Shown: one piece after another, positions 42,329 to 50,968 of the stretch
Numbering within the stretch: position 1 is the stretch's first letter
Layout of the letters: the number at the start of each line of letters is the position of its first letter
Assembly (NCBI RefSeq): GCF_019599505.1
Contig: NZ_RKLT01000007.1
Location: 1-64,000 of the forward strand
Length of the DNA stretch: 64,000 nucleotides
Direction of reading: 5' to 3'
Source: Haloarcula nitratireducens
GTDB lineage: Archaea; Halobacteriota; Halobacteria; Halobacteriales; Haloarculaceae
The notes under the pieces: model-generated
Databases searched by the model: none
What the model saw: the letters and a program-made list of their open reading frames with translations, nothing else
What the model was told of the DNA's origin: nothing
Position numbers and translations under genes: made by a program

Positions 42329-42774
42329 AAGCCGGCTCCGGCGACGACCCGTTCGCGGAGATCGAGGAGCGAGAGGAGACGACGAAAGCGGAGGACGCGG
42401 CCGACGAAGCGGCGGAGGCGACGGCCGAGACGACCGGTCGACGGACCGAGCCGCTGGGAGGGGACGGTGACGATCAGTCCGACGCGAACGGCGACGACGC
42501 CGACGACACCGACGGCACGACCGCCGAGTCCGCGTCGCCGTCGATCCCCTACAAGTTCCGGCGGTCCTCTGTCAAGGAAGGGCGGACGCAGCGACCGATA
42601 TTCGTCCGTCCGCACGTCGAAGAGCGCGAGAGCGACTTCCTCCGAGAACTCGAAGACGACCTCGGCGAAGACGTCTACAAGACCGACGCGCTGGAAGCGG
42701 CGCTGGTCGTCGCTATGAACAACCCCGACCTCGTCGCCGACGAACTCCGCGAGTGGGGATACGACTGGGACTGA
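42325..42774 (+). CDS. Acidic partner protein of ParA
   Basis: 149 aa. Residues 1-75 are acidic, Ala/Glu/Asp/Thr-rich and probably disordered. The C-terminal 75 residues look folded: I-P-Y-K-F-R-R-S-S-V-K, R-P-I-F-V-R-P-H-V-E, then a helical end with L-E-A-A-L-V-V-A-M-N. No classical ParB motif, but small proteins with a disordered N terminus and DNA-binding C terminus often accompany ParA in archaea. Translationally coupled to parA. A ParB-like or ParA-activating role is inference from position. Confidence 0.65.
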   Translation: MKAGSGDDPFAEIEEREETTKAEDAADEAAEATAETTGRRTEPLGGDGDDQSDANGDDADDTDGTTAESASPSIPYKFRRSSVKEGRTQRPIFVRPHVEERESDFLRELEDDLGEDVYKTDALEAALVVAMNNPDLVADELREWGYDWD

Positions 42775-42808
42775 CCGCGAGAGCGGCCGCCCTCTCTACC
42801 GTTCTCCG

Positions 42809-43138
42809 CTATTCGCCGAGACGCGGGCCGGGTTTCCAGGTGTTGCCTTCGAGGACGACGAGATCGTACCGTTCGAGCACCTGGCACGTCTCGACGACCG
42901 CCTCGGCGTCGAAATCGGCGGTCATCTCCGGCGGGAGCTGGTCCGCGATGGCGCTTCGCGTCCCGCCGCCCATCCGCTCGACGGTCTCTAAGAGCAACTG
43001 GACGTCGCCCAGCAGCGGACCGACCGCGTCTCGCTCCGTGGTGCTGGACTTCAGCTTCGAGATCACGTCGTCGTAGGGACCCGTGACTTCCATCGATACC
43101 GAGACGCCGTCCGCGTTTTCGTCTTCGTCGTGTGCCAT
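42809..43138 (-). CDS. Small hypothetical protein, possible winged helix
   Basis: 109 aa from M-A-H-D-E-D-E-N-A-D. The minus-strand TATA CTATTAAGCC at 43161-43170 lies about 28 bp before this ATG, supporting the start. The middle and end (L-L-L-E-T-V-E-R-M-G-G-G-T-R-S-A-I-A, then V-L-E-R-Y-D-L-V-V-L-E-G-N) resemble a helix-turn-helix followed by a wing, but I cannot assign a family. Converges on the ParA partner gene. Confidence 0.58.
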   Translation of the reverse strand: MAHDEDENADGVSVSMEVTGPYDDVISKLKSSTTERDAVGPLLGDVQLLLETVERMGGGTRSAIADQLPPEMTADFDAEAVVETCQVLERYDLVVLEGNTWKPGPRLGE

Positions 43139-43809
43139 ATCGGTGATATGGGAACACATTGGCTTAATAGTTTCTATATCTCGGCGATATATGCCCACTC
43201 GTGGGCGTCGATAACGTTCACTCGCGCGATTTCACAGCTGAATGTTCGCATCGATTTCCCGATACGGCCCACCGGCTGTCAGTAGTGTCGGCCCGTGACT
43301 CGATCCCGCGCTCGGCCGCACACCGGTCACGCAATCCGGCCGCCGGCCGTCGGTCGCTGGCCGCCGACCGGCCTCGCCGTTCCACTGCGTATGCGATCAC
43401 CGCTGATCTCCTGTCGAATAATTTGTGTACTCTTGTTATCCAAGGATCGTCGGTTCGGTCCGCACGAGTCGAAGCCCACGCTATCCCAGGGCGGTGCCGC
43501 ACTACGTGTTTGCGAGACGTAAATAAGACCGCCGAGATATCGTTCGAATCCAGCGATTTTCCGGCGCTTACGACCGTACAAGCGGATACTATCCGGAAAG
43601 TGAAAGCCAATGTAGTATCGGTGTCCGGGAGAAGCGGCGTATTCGGTCTTCCGGGTGGCTACGACCAAGTTTTCACCACTCGTAAACGGCCTCGCCGATG
43701 AGACTGGCGACCCGTGCGAACGAATCCCGGCCGAAGCGTCGGAGCGAGGCGACACGAGGCATGTATCGAGTAGAAGCGGGAGAGGGATGCGTTTGGCTCT
43801 CGTTAACTA
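43139..43809. other. 671-bp region without a supported gene
   Basis: Left end holds the promoter of the small hypothetical gene. Several short frames on both strands lack family features. I see nothing else recognisable. Confidence 0.4.
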
Positions 43810-44589
43810 TCAGACCTGCGTGGCGTTGACTTCGATGACGTTGGCGGCGCCCTGTACGATTTCGGGCAGTTCCTCGTGAAATCGCTCGCCCTTGAACCGG
43901 TTGGTCGGTCCGGAGATGCTGATCGCCCCGTGGAGATTCCCCTTCGGATGTTCGATGGGTGCGGCGATACAGCGCAGTCCCTGCAGGATCTCCTCGTCGT
44001 CGAAGGCGACGCCGCGTTCGCGGATCTCCTCTAGGTTCTCGAAGAGTTCCTCGCGGGTCGTGACGGTCTTCTCCGTCCGCGCGGGGAGACCGTGGCGTTC
44101 GATGACCTCGTCCACTTCCGACTCGGGCAGCTGCGAGAGGATCGCCTTCCCGAGCGCGGTGCAGTGGAGGTCCTTCCGATTCCCGGTGTAGGAGGCCGTC
44201 TGAATCGCGTTCTCGCCGCTGGCCTTGTGGAGGTAGACGCCGCGACCGTGCTCTTTGACCATGAACTGCGCGACTTCACCGGTCTCTTCGGCGAGCCGGT
44301 CGACCTCTTTGACGGCGATGTCGTGGATATCGACCTGACTCTTGGCGTACTCGCCGATATCGACGAAACGGAGGCTGATCTCGTAGGTGCCGCCGCGCTT
44401 GACGACGAACTCGTTGTCCATCAGCGTCGCCAGATGACCGTGAATCGTCGCCTTCGACCAGTCGAGCTCGTCCGCCAGTTCCGAGATCCCGGCACCGTCG
44501 AGGTCTCGAAGCGCTTCGAGAATCTCACAGGACGTATCGACCGCCTGTATCCGCCGTCCGGCGTCGTTCGCTGCCGTTGGTTCGGGCAT
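43810..44589 (-). CDS. IclR-family transcriptional regulator
   Basis: 259 aa. N-terminal winged helix (about 14-75: I-S-E-L-A-D-E-L-D-W-S-K-A-T-I-H-G-H-L) and the IclR effector domain (about 90-255) with L-H-C-T-A-L-G-K-A-I-L-S and R-C-I-A-A-P-I and G-A-I-S-I-S-G. Haloarchaeal IclR proteins often control sugar breakdown; XacR of Haloferax volcanii activates pentose genes. Located at the edge of the pentose/sugar-acid region, it may play that role here. The minus-strand TATA near 44612-44625 gives a leaderless start. Confidence 0.88.
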   Translation of the reverse strand: MPEPTAANDAGRRIQAVDTSCEILEALRDLDGAGISELADELDWSKATIHGHLATLMDNEFVVKRGGTYEISLRFVDIGEYAKSQVDIHDIAVKEVDRLAEETGEVAQFMVKEHGRGVYLHKASGENAIQTASYTGNRKDLHCTALGKAILSQLPESEVDEVIERHGLPARTEKTVTTREELFENLEEIRERGVAFDDEEILQGLRCIAAPIEHPKGNLHGAISISGPTNRFKGERFHEELPEIVQGAANVIEVNATQV

Positions 44590-44643
44590 GCCCGACGCTA
44601 GGGACAGCGACCACTTAATTGTTTGCGAGAGGTAAACGCCCTT

Positions 44644-45771
44644 TCAGACCTGCGGCGTGTCGACTTTCTCGCCCAGATTGCTGTTCTTGACCGCCTCGCC
44701 GGTTCGCCCGTCGAAAACGTGGATCTTCTCCTCGGGGAAGACGACGTGGACCCTCTCGTCCGCCTGGATCCGCCGCTCGCCCTCGATACTCGCGGTGTAG
44801 GTCTCCCCGCCGATCTGGAAGTAGGCGTAAGTGACCTCGCCCATGGGCTCGACGACCTCGATAGTGGTCTCGACGGCGTTCTGATCGCCGCTCTCGCCCA
44901 GCCGGATGTGCTCCGGGCGGATACCGAGGGTGAGGTCGTCGCTGGCGTCCGCGATGGCGTCGCGGGTCATCTCGGTGATGTGGTAGGTAAACTCCTCGTG
45001 GGAGAGCACGTCGCCCTCGCGGCGGACCGAGAGGAAGTTCATCGACGGCGACCCGATGAACCCCGCGACGAAGCGGTTCTTGGGCTGGTGGTAACAGACC
45101 AGCGGCTCGCCGACCTGCTGGAGTTCCCCGTCGTTGAGGACGGCGATGCGGTCGCCCATCGTCATCGCCTCGGTCTGGTCGTGGGTGACGTAGATGGTCG
45201 TGATGTCCATGTCGCTCTGGAGCTGCTGGATCTCCGTCCGCATCGTCGTCCGGAGCTTCGCGTCTAAGTTCGACAGCGGCTCGTCCATCAGGAACACCTC
45301 GGGCTCGCGGATGATGGCCCGACCCAGCGCGACGCGCTGTTGCTGTCCGCCCGAGAGGTCCGACGGTTCCTTCTCGAGCAGGTCGCCGATTTCCAGCAGT
45401 TCGGCGGTCTGTTCGACGCGGTCGTTGATGTCGTCTTTCGGGAGATCAGTCGTTATCTTCAGCCCGTACCCGATGTTCTGGCGCACCGTCATGTGCGGGT
45501 AGAGCGCGTAGTTCTGGAACACCATCGCCATGTCGCGCTCCTTGGGCTTCTTGTAGGTGATGTCCCGGTCGTCGAGCGTTATCTGTCCCGACGTGGCGTG
45601 TTCGAGACCGGCGATACAGCGGAGCGTCGTGGACTTCCCGCAGCCCGACGGGCCGACGAGGACGAGGAAGTCCCCGTCCTCGACGGTGAGGTTCAGGTCG
45701 TTGACCGCGATGATCTCGTTGTCTCCGGAGTCGAACACCTTGGTCAGGTCGTTCAGTTGTAGGCGTCCCAT
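44644..45771 (-). CDS. Carbohydrate ABC transporter ATP-binding protein (MalK/UgpC type)
   Basis: 375 aa from M-G-R-L-Q-L-N-D-L. ABC domain with Walker A G-P-S-G-C-G-K-S-T-T, M-V-F-Q-N-Y-A-L-Y-P-H-M-T-V, L-S-G-G-Q-Q-Q-R-V-A, Walker B V-F-L-M-D-E-P-L-S-N-L-D and T-H-D-Q-T-E-A-M, then a TOBE region with I-R-P-E-H-I and the VVEPMGE block. CUT1-class importer ATPase. The matching permeases (50969-52832) and binding protein (56696-58063) are separated from it by several enzymes, so the system is dispersed over 14 kb. Its TATA (ATTTATTAACC, minus strand, about 45814-45824) implies a leader of some 20 nt. Confidence 0.88.
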   Translation of the reverse strand: MGRLQLNDLTKVFDSGDNEIIAVNDLNLTVEDGDFLVLVGPSGCGKSTTLRCIAGLEHATSGQITLDDRDITYKKPKERDMAMVFQNYALYPHMTVRQNIGYGLKITTDLPKDDINDRVEQTAELLEIGDLLEKEPSDLSGGQQQRVALGRAIIREPEVFLMDEPLSNLDAKLRTTMRTEIQQLQSDMDITTIYVTHDQTEAMTMGDRIAVLNDGELQQVGEPLVCYHQPKNRFVAGFIGSPSMNFLSVRREGDVLSHEEFTYHITEMTRDAIADASDDLTLGIRPEHIRLGESGDQNAVETTIEVVEPMGEVTYAYFQIGGETYTASIEGERRIQADERVHVVFPEEKIHVFDGRTGEAVKNSNLGEKVDTPQV

Positions 45772-45860
45772 TGTGTCACCATGTATCCGTGTCCCATGCT
45801 TTACCACGTCGGTTAATAAATCCACCTCTCCCACAGAGCCGTGAGCGAGCGGTTCGCGCC

Positions 45861-48203
45861 TCAGACGACCACGAGCAGTCCGTCTTCGGTCGCTGTCCAC
45901 TCGCCCGCGGCCGGAGCGGCGTCTACCTCGGCCGCCGCCTCGCCGTCGATGCGGACCCTCTCTGCCGTCCCGTCGCGGACGGTCACGCGGACGGTATCGG
46001 CGCTCACCGCGCCGATGTCGACGGAGAGCGTGCCGTCTTCGGCCGTCACACCCAGGTCACAGAGCTCGTCGGCGTCCACGTCGTAGAACCGGCCCGACGC
46101 CTCGCCGTCTGCGAGCGTCACGTCGAGTTCGAGTTCCTCGGGCGTTCCCGCCTGCACGGACTGGGTCGGTTCGCGCTGGGGCAGGACGCTCCCGGCCCGG
46201 ACGAACAGCGGCATCTCCTCCAGGGCGACGTCCATCTCGACGGTTCGGCCGCCCTCGTAGCGCTCGCCGGTCCAGTGGTCGCGCCACTCGCCTTCCGGGA
46301 GGTACACCGAGCGCGTCCCACTCGCGGTAAACACCGGTGCGACCAGCAGGTCCTCGCCGAGCAGGTACTGCGTGTCCATCCGGTGGACGCTGGGGTCGTC
46401 TTGGTATTCGAGGACGAGCGGGCGGACGACGGGCAGGCCCGTGCGCGCGGCCACCTCGGCGTAGGTGTAGACGTACGGCAGCAGGCGGTAGCGCAGGTCC
46501 GAGTATTCCCGGAAGACGTCCACGGCGTCCTCGCCGAACTCCCACGGCTCGCGCGGCGTGGTGCCGTGACAGCGGGCGTTCGAGGAGAGCAGGCCGAACT
46601 GCGCCCAGCGGACGTACAGCGGGGTAGAGGGCGTCCCGCGGAAGCCGCCGATATCGTGGCTCCAGAAGGCGATGCCCGAGAGCGACGCCGAGAGGCCGCC
46701 CCGCAGCGCCGCGCTCATCCCGTTCCAGCTGGTCTGAGGGTCCCCGCCCCAGTGCATCGGGAACCGCTGGCTGCCGGTCCAGGCCGACCGGCCCCAGACG
46801 ACGGCCTCCTCGTCGCCGTTGACCTCGCCGACCGTCTCGTAGACGGTCTCGTTGTAGAGGTAGGGGTAGAGGTTGTGCATCGACTTCCCGCTCTTCCCAT
46901 TGGCGAAGACGGCGTCCTCGGGGACGTACTCGCCGTAGTCGGTCTTGAAGACGGCGACGCCCTGTTCGAGCAGGCGGCGGTGCTTGTCCTTCCACCACTC
47001 GACGGCGTCGGGGTCGGTGAAGTCCACGAGCGCACCCCGATAGTCGCCCTGACAGGTGTTGTCCATCACGTAGGGCTTTCCGGTGCCGTCGGTGACGAAG
47101 TAGCCGTTCTCCGCGCCCTCGGCGAAGGCGTCGGTGCCGACGGGGACGTGGGGGTGTTCCCACAGCGAGAGGCGGAAGTCGTCCTCGCGCAACTCGGCTA
47201 TCATCCCCTCGGGGTCGGGGAACTGCTCGGTGTCCCACTCCATGTCACAGGAGGAGCGGTCGCGCATCCAGAAGGGGTCGAGGTGGAGCACGTCGCTGGG
47301 CAGCTCCTCCTCGCGCAGGCGCTCGGCCACCTCCTCCAGTTCCGCGCGGGACTCGTAGCCCAGTCGCGACATCCACGTCCCGAAACTCCACTTCGGCGGT
47401 CGGTCGGGACGGCCGGTGACGGCGGTGTACCGCTGGAGAATGTCCGTAAAGTCCGGTCCGTAGAAGAAGAGGAACGAGAACCGGTCGCCGTCGACGGCCA
47501 TCGACCCCGACGCGGTCGAGTGCTTCCCGAAGTCGTACCGGACGCGGTTCGTCGTGTCGAGCAGGAGGCCGTACCCCTGCGTCGAGAGGTGAAACGGGAT
47601 GTTCTTGTAGGCCCGGTCGGTCTCCGTGCCGAGCGGCTCCTCGTGCCAGAGGTGCAGTTCCCGGCCGCGGCGGTCGAACTCCACGAACTGCTCGCCCGCC
47701 CCGTATATCTTCTCGTCGGGTGAGAGCCGGAACGACGTGCCCGTCTCGGTCACCTTCCGGGGGTTGTGGTTGATTTCCTCCTGCGCGAAGCCGAGCGCCT
47801 CGACCCGCTGGCGGCCGAACACGTCGGGGTCGGCCCGCTGTTCTTCGAACACAGTCTCGCCGGTGTCGGCGTCGGTCACCGAGAACGACCACTCCTCCAG
47901 TCCGACCTCGACGGCCAGCGCGCCCGTCTCGACGGTCAGCGTGCCGTCGTCCTCGCGCGCGTCGAGCGTGAGGTCCGTAGCAACGGCGTCGGTGTCGAGT
48001 TTCGGGTACTCGCTCTCGACGGCGACCTCGGGGTTGGCCTGCAGTTCGAAGCGGAAGGTCCGCTCGTCGTAGAACGTCAGCGTCACGGGCACTGTCCGGG
48101 GCGTGACCGTCTCCGGGGCGTCGATCGCACAGTCGAAGCGGACCGCGTTGTCCTCGACTGCGTACTCCTCGACGGCGGCGACGGTGATGCGTTCGCTCGT
48201 CAT
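45861..48203 (-). CDS. GH31 alpha-glycosidase, probably alpha-xylosidase
   Basis: 780 aa, full length for GH31. Nucleophile Asp422 in F-K-T-D-Y-G-E, the form found in YicI-type alpha-xylosidases (KTDFGE). Acid/base Asp488 in H-W-G-G-D-P. Also W-S-F-G-T-W-M-S-R, H-L-D-P-F-W-M and F-W-S-H-D-I-G-G-F of the barrel, with the N-terminal beta-sandwich Y-G-A-G-E-Q-F-V-E-F. No export signal, so it cuts imported oligosaccharides in the cytoplasm, releasing xylose from xyloglucan-type fragments. A leaderless TATA (GATTTATTAGC, minus, near 48234) precedes it. Alpha-glucosidase activity remains possible. Confidence 0.87.
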   Translation of the reverse strand: MTSERITVAAVEEYAVEDNAVRFDCAIDAPETVTPRTVPVTLTFYDERTFRFELQANPEVAVESEYPKLDTDAVATDLTLDAREDDGTLTVETGALAVEVGLEEWSFSVTDADTGETVFEEQRADPDVFGRQRVEALGFAQEEINHNPRKVTETGTSFRLSPDEKIYGAGEQFVEFDRRGRELHLWHEEPLGTETDRAYKNIPFHLSTQGYGLLLDTTNRVRYDFGKHSTASGSMAVDGDRFSFLFFYGPDFTDILQRYTAVTGRPDRPPKWSFGTWMSRLGYESRAELEEVAERLREEELPSDVLHLDPFWMRDRSSCDMEWDTEQFPDPEGMIAELREDDFRLSLWEHPHVPVGTDAFAEGAENGYFVTDGTGKPYVMDNTCQGDYRGALVDFTDPDAVEWWKDKHRRLLEQGVAVFKTDYGEYVPEDAVFANGKSGKSMHNLYPYLYNETVYETVGEVNGDEEAVVWGRSAWTGSQRFPMHWGGDPQTSWNGMSAALRGGLSASLSGIAFWSHDIGGFRGTPSTPLYVRWAQFGLLSSNARCHGTTPREPWEFGEDAVDVFREYSDLRYRLLPYVYTYAEVAARTGLPVVRPLVLEYQDDPSVHRMDTQYLLGEDLLVAPVFTASGTRSVYLPEGEWRDHWTGERYEGGRTVEMDVALEEMPLFVRAGSVLPQREPTQSVQAGTPEELELDVTLADGEASGRFYDVDADELCDLGVTAEDGTLSVDIGAVSADTVRVTVRDGTAERVRIDGEAAAEVDAAPAAGEWTATEDGLLVVV

Positions 48204-48285
48204 CCTACTTTCGACGGGGACGCTCTCGCTAATAAATCTACTCCGTCCCGCCGGAGTTATGTCCTCGCTGGGCGAAGCGAGAACT

Positions 48286-48498
48286 ATGACTCAGCCGAGC
48301 ATCGCCCGTCTCGTCGAGCAGATGGAACTGCGGGCGAAGGTCGCGCAGTTGGGGACCGTGCGGGTCGGTGACTTGCTGGAGGACAGAGGGTTCTCGCGCG
48401 AGCGCGCCCGAGAGGTAATTCCTCACGGCGTCGGCCGCGTCACGCGCATCGGCCGCTCGCCGACGCGTCCGTACGCGAGTGACCACCACAATCTTTAA
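48286..48498 (+). pseudogene. Truncated GH3 beta-glycosidase N terminus
   Basis: About 60 residues match the start of a GH3 beta-glucosidase/xylosidase: I-A-R-L-V-E-Q-M, K-V-A-Q-L-G-T-V-R-V-G, and F-S-R-E-R-A-R-E-V-I-P-H-G-V-G-R-V-T-R-I-G. Homology stops near 48465 and a stop follows at 48498; the remaining roughly 700 residues of a normal GH3 enzyme are absent. It sits between the alpha-xylosidase and the enolase-superfamily dehydratase. A deletion joined its 5' end to the next gene's promoter region. A short functional peptide is unlikely. Confidence 0.65.
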
Positions 48499-48499
48499 C
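48490..48499 (+). promoter_or_regulatory. TATA-like element of the enolase-superfamily gene
   Basis: ATCTTTAACG centred about 30 bp before the ATG at 48525; overlaps the end of the GH3 remnant. Confidence 0.5.
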
Positions 48500-48524
48500 G
48501 TCGGCTTCCGCGACAGGGCAGACG

Positions 48525-49790
48525 ATGACGCAAGACGACCAACCGGACTATCGTATTCCGCAGGGCGGCGGCGTGCCGTGGCGGGACATGGGCATGGAGG
48601 AGGACCACCGACCGGCCGACCGGGACGTAGAGATAACCGGCATCGAGACGATGGCTATCGCGGGCAACTTCACGTGGGGCATCGTCAAGGTCGAGACCGA
48701 CGCGGGCGTCTACGGTCTCGGCGAGACGTTCCGCGCGGAGGCCGCCCTCGACATGGCGGGGCGGATGGACGTGGACTTAGAGGGCGAGAACCCGCTGGAT
48801 ACGAGTCGTATCCGCGAACTGCTCGAACAGCGTTATACGGGTACGGGCCGCATCGGGCAGGCCGCTTTCACCGCCATCGAGACGGCCTGTTTCGACATCA
48901 AGGGCAAGCTGTTCGACGTGCCGGTCTACGAACTGCTGGGCGGGAAGTACCGCGACGAGATCAAGATCTACTGCGACACTCACGGCGGCGAGTCGCTGGG
49001 CGAGGCCAGCCAGCACGACCCGCAGGACGTCTACACGCCCGAATCCTACGCCCGCGCGGCCCGAGAGGTCGTCGACGAGGGGTTCGAGGCGCTGAAGTTC
49101 GACCTCGACGTACCGACACACGCCGAGTACGACGAGGCCAACCGCCGGATGGACAACGAGGCGCTCGAACACAAGGTCAGCCTCGTCGAGGCCGTTCGGG
49201 ACGAGATCGGCTACGACGTCGACCTCGGGATGGACCTCCACTGGAACTTCACGACGGAGACGGCCATCCGATTGGGGAAGAAACTCGAACGCTTCGACCT
49301 CGCGTGGCTCGAAGACCCGGTCCCGCCGGAGAAGACCGAGTCCCAGAAGCGCGTGACCGAGGCGCTCGATATGCCGGTGCTGACCGGCGAGAACCTCGTG
49401 ACGACGAGCCAGTTCAACGACGCCGCCCGCGAGGGCATGATGGACATCGCCGCGCCCGACGTGAACAAGTGCGGGGGGCTGGGCGAGTACGTCGACATCG
49501 CCACCGTCTGTGACCTCTACGGCGTCCCCATCGCCTCGCACAACATATCCTCGCCGCTCGGCACTATCGCCGGCGCGCACGTCTCGGCGGCCATCCCGAA
49601 CTTCCTCTGCATGGAGTGGCACTCCCGCGACGTGCCGTGGTGGAACGACATGGTCGACCGCGTCGAGGGCTCCGGTCCAATCCTCGACGACGGTTACATC
49701 GACCTCCCCGAAGGCCCGGGACTGGGCGTCGAGTTGAACCGCGACCTCTGTGAGGAGTACCTCGTGGACGGCTACGACCTCGTCATCTGA
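48525..49790 (+). CDS. Enolase-superfamily sugar-acid dehydratase (xylonate/gluconate dehydratase-like)
   Basis: 421 aa. Mandelate-racemase/muconate-lactonising subgroup: substrate-side K in A-L-K-F-D-L-D, metal ligands D in M-D-L-H-W-N, E in L-E-D-P-V-P-P-E, E in T-G-E-N-L, and the general base His in S-H-N-I-S-S-P-L-G. The segment K-L-F-D-V-P-V-Y-E-L-L-G-G-K-Y-R-D is shared with haloarchaeal xylonate dehydratase. It would convert a C5 or C6 aldonate to the 2-keto-3-deoxy acid. A D-xylose-dehydrogenase-like gene lies in the same region, favouring xylonate. The 2-hydroxyacid dehydrogenase follows after 21 bp. Confidence 0.83.
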   Translation: MTQDDQPDYRIPQGGGVPWRDMGMEEDHRPADRDVEITGIETMAIAGNFTWGIVKVETDAGVYGLGETFRAEAALDMAGRMDVDLEGENPLDTSRIRELLEQRYTGTGRIGQAAFTAIETACFDIKGKLFDVPVYELLGGKYRDEIKIYCDTHGGESLGEASQHDPQDVYTPESYARAAREVVDEGFEALKFDLDVPTHAEYDEANRRMDNEALEHKVSLVEAVRDEIGYDVDLGMDLHWNFTTETAIRLGKKLERFDLAWLEDPVPPEKTESQKRVTEALDMPVLTGENLVTTSQFNDAAREGMMDIAAPDVNKCGGLGEYVDIATVCDLYGVPIASHNISSPLGTIAGAHVSAAIPNFLCMEWHSRDVPWWNDMVDRVEGSGPILDDGYIDLPEGPGLGVELNRDLCEEYLVDGYDLVI

Positions 49791-49811
49791 TTCCCGCGTT
49801 CACAAACCACT

Positions 49812-50774
49812 ATGTCACAACACACCGTCGTCGTCACGGATCACGACTTCGAGGACTTGTCGATCGAACGCGAGGGTCTCGCCGATATCGCCGACGTGAT
49901 CGAACTTACCGGCGACGTGGGCGAGGACGCCGCCGACGCCCACGCGACCCTCGCCGAGGCGGACGCGGTCATCAACCTCCGTTACGACCTGGACGAAGCG
50001 GCCATCGACGCCCTGGAGGACTGTCGGGTCATCTCCCGGTACGGCATCGGCGTCGACAACATCGCCGTCGACGCGGCGAGCGACCGCGGGATTCCGGTCA
50101 CGAACGTCCCCGACTACTGTCTGGAGGAGGTCTCGGTTCACGCGCTGACGCTGTACCTCGCGCTCGCCCGCGGCCTCAAGGCCTACGACGCCGACGTGGC
50201 CGACGGCGGCTGGGACCGCTCAGTCGCCGCGCCTATTCATCGCCTCTCGACCAGGACGGTCGGCGTCGTCGGCTACGGCGCTATCGGCCGCGCCGTCGGC
50301 GAACATGCCGACGCTCTCGGAGCCGACGTCGTCGCCAGCGACCCCTTTCTCTCCGCGGAAGACGTAGCGGACGACCCCGCCGACCTCGTCGAGTTCGAAG
50401 AGGTACTGGAGCGGGCCGATTTCGTCACCGTCCACTCCCCGCTGACGCCCGACACGCGCGAGCTGTTCGACGCCGACGCGTTCTCCCGCATGCGCGAGGA
50501 CGCCTACTTCGTCAACGTCGCTCGCGGCCCCATCGTCGACACCGACGCGCTCTACGACGCGCTCGAAGCCGGCGAGATCGCCGGCGCTGGCCTCGACGTG
50601 TTCCCCGGGGAACCGCCCGCCGAAGATGACCCGCTTCGAGACCACCGGAAGACGCTCACGACGCCCCACGTCGCGTGGTACAGCGAGGAGGCCAACGACC
50701 AGCGTCGACGTACCGTCACCGACATCGTCCGCTCCGTGCTCTTGGGTGAGGAGCCGTACAACGTCGTGAACTGA
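49812..50774 (+). CDS. D-isomer-specific 2-hydroxyacid dehydrogenase
   Basis: 320 aa. Rossmann motif V-G-Y-G-A-I-G-R-A-V (about 153-162) and catalytic Arg in N-V-A-R-G-P-I-V-D, Glu in V-F-P-G-E-P-P and His in T-P-H-V-A-W-Y-S. The C-terminal-binding-protein/phosphoglycerate-dehydrogenase branch reduces 2-keto acids with NAD(P)H or the reverse. Cotranscribed with the dehydratase, so it may act on a 2-keto-3-deoxy acid or a downstream glycolate-like product. Specific substrate unknown. Confidence 0.85.
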   Translation: MSQHTVVVTDHDFEDLSIEREGLADIADVIELTGDVGEDAADAHATLAEADAVINLRYDLDEAAIDALEDCRVISRYGIGVDNIAVDAASDRGIPVTNVPDYCLEEVSVHALTLYLALARGLKAYDADVADGGWDRSVAAPIHRLSTRTVGVVGYGAIGRAVGEHADALGADVVASDPFLSAEDVADDPADLVEFEEVLERADFVTVHSPLTPDTRELFDADAFSRMREDAYFVNVARGPIVDTDALYDALEAGEIAGAGLDVFPGEPPAEDDPLRDHRKTLTTPHVAWYSEEANDQRRRTVTDIVRSVLLGEEPYNVVN

Positions 50775-50968
50775 GGACCGCCCCGACTGCTGCTTTCGCG
50801 CCCCTCGGCGTCTCGCTCTCGGTGTTTCTGTGAACAGTCGAGGGCTCCGCCCGCTCGATTACCTCGGCCCGCTGTCGGGCGTTCCGGCTCTCCGAACCGC
50901 TACTGACGGCTCGAACTGAGTGATACCCGACGGAAGAAAGACGGAAAAAGGGAACCGAAGCCGCTAGC

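Noticed and set aside
45771..47723. 650-aa plus-strand frame opposite the GH31 gene
   Set aside because: Antisense shadow with Val/Arg/His-rich composition; the GH31 enzyme on the other strand has all catalytic motifs.
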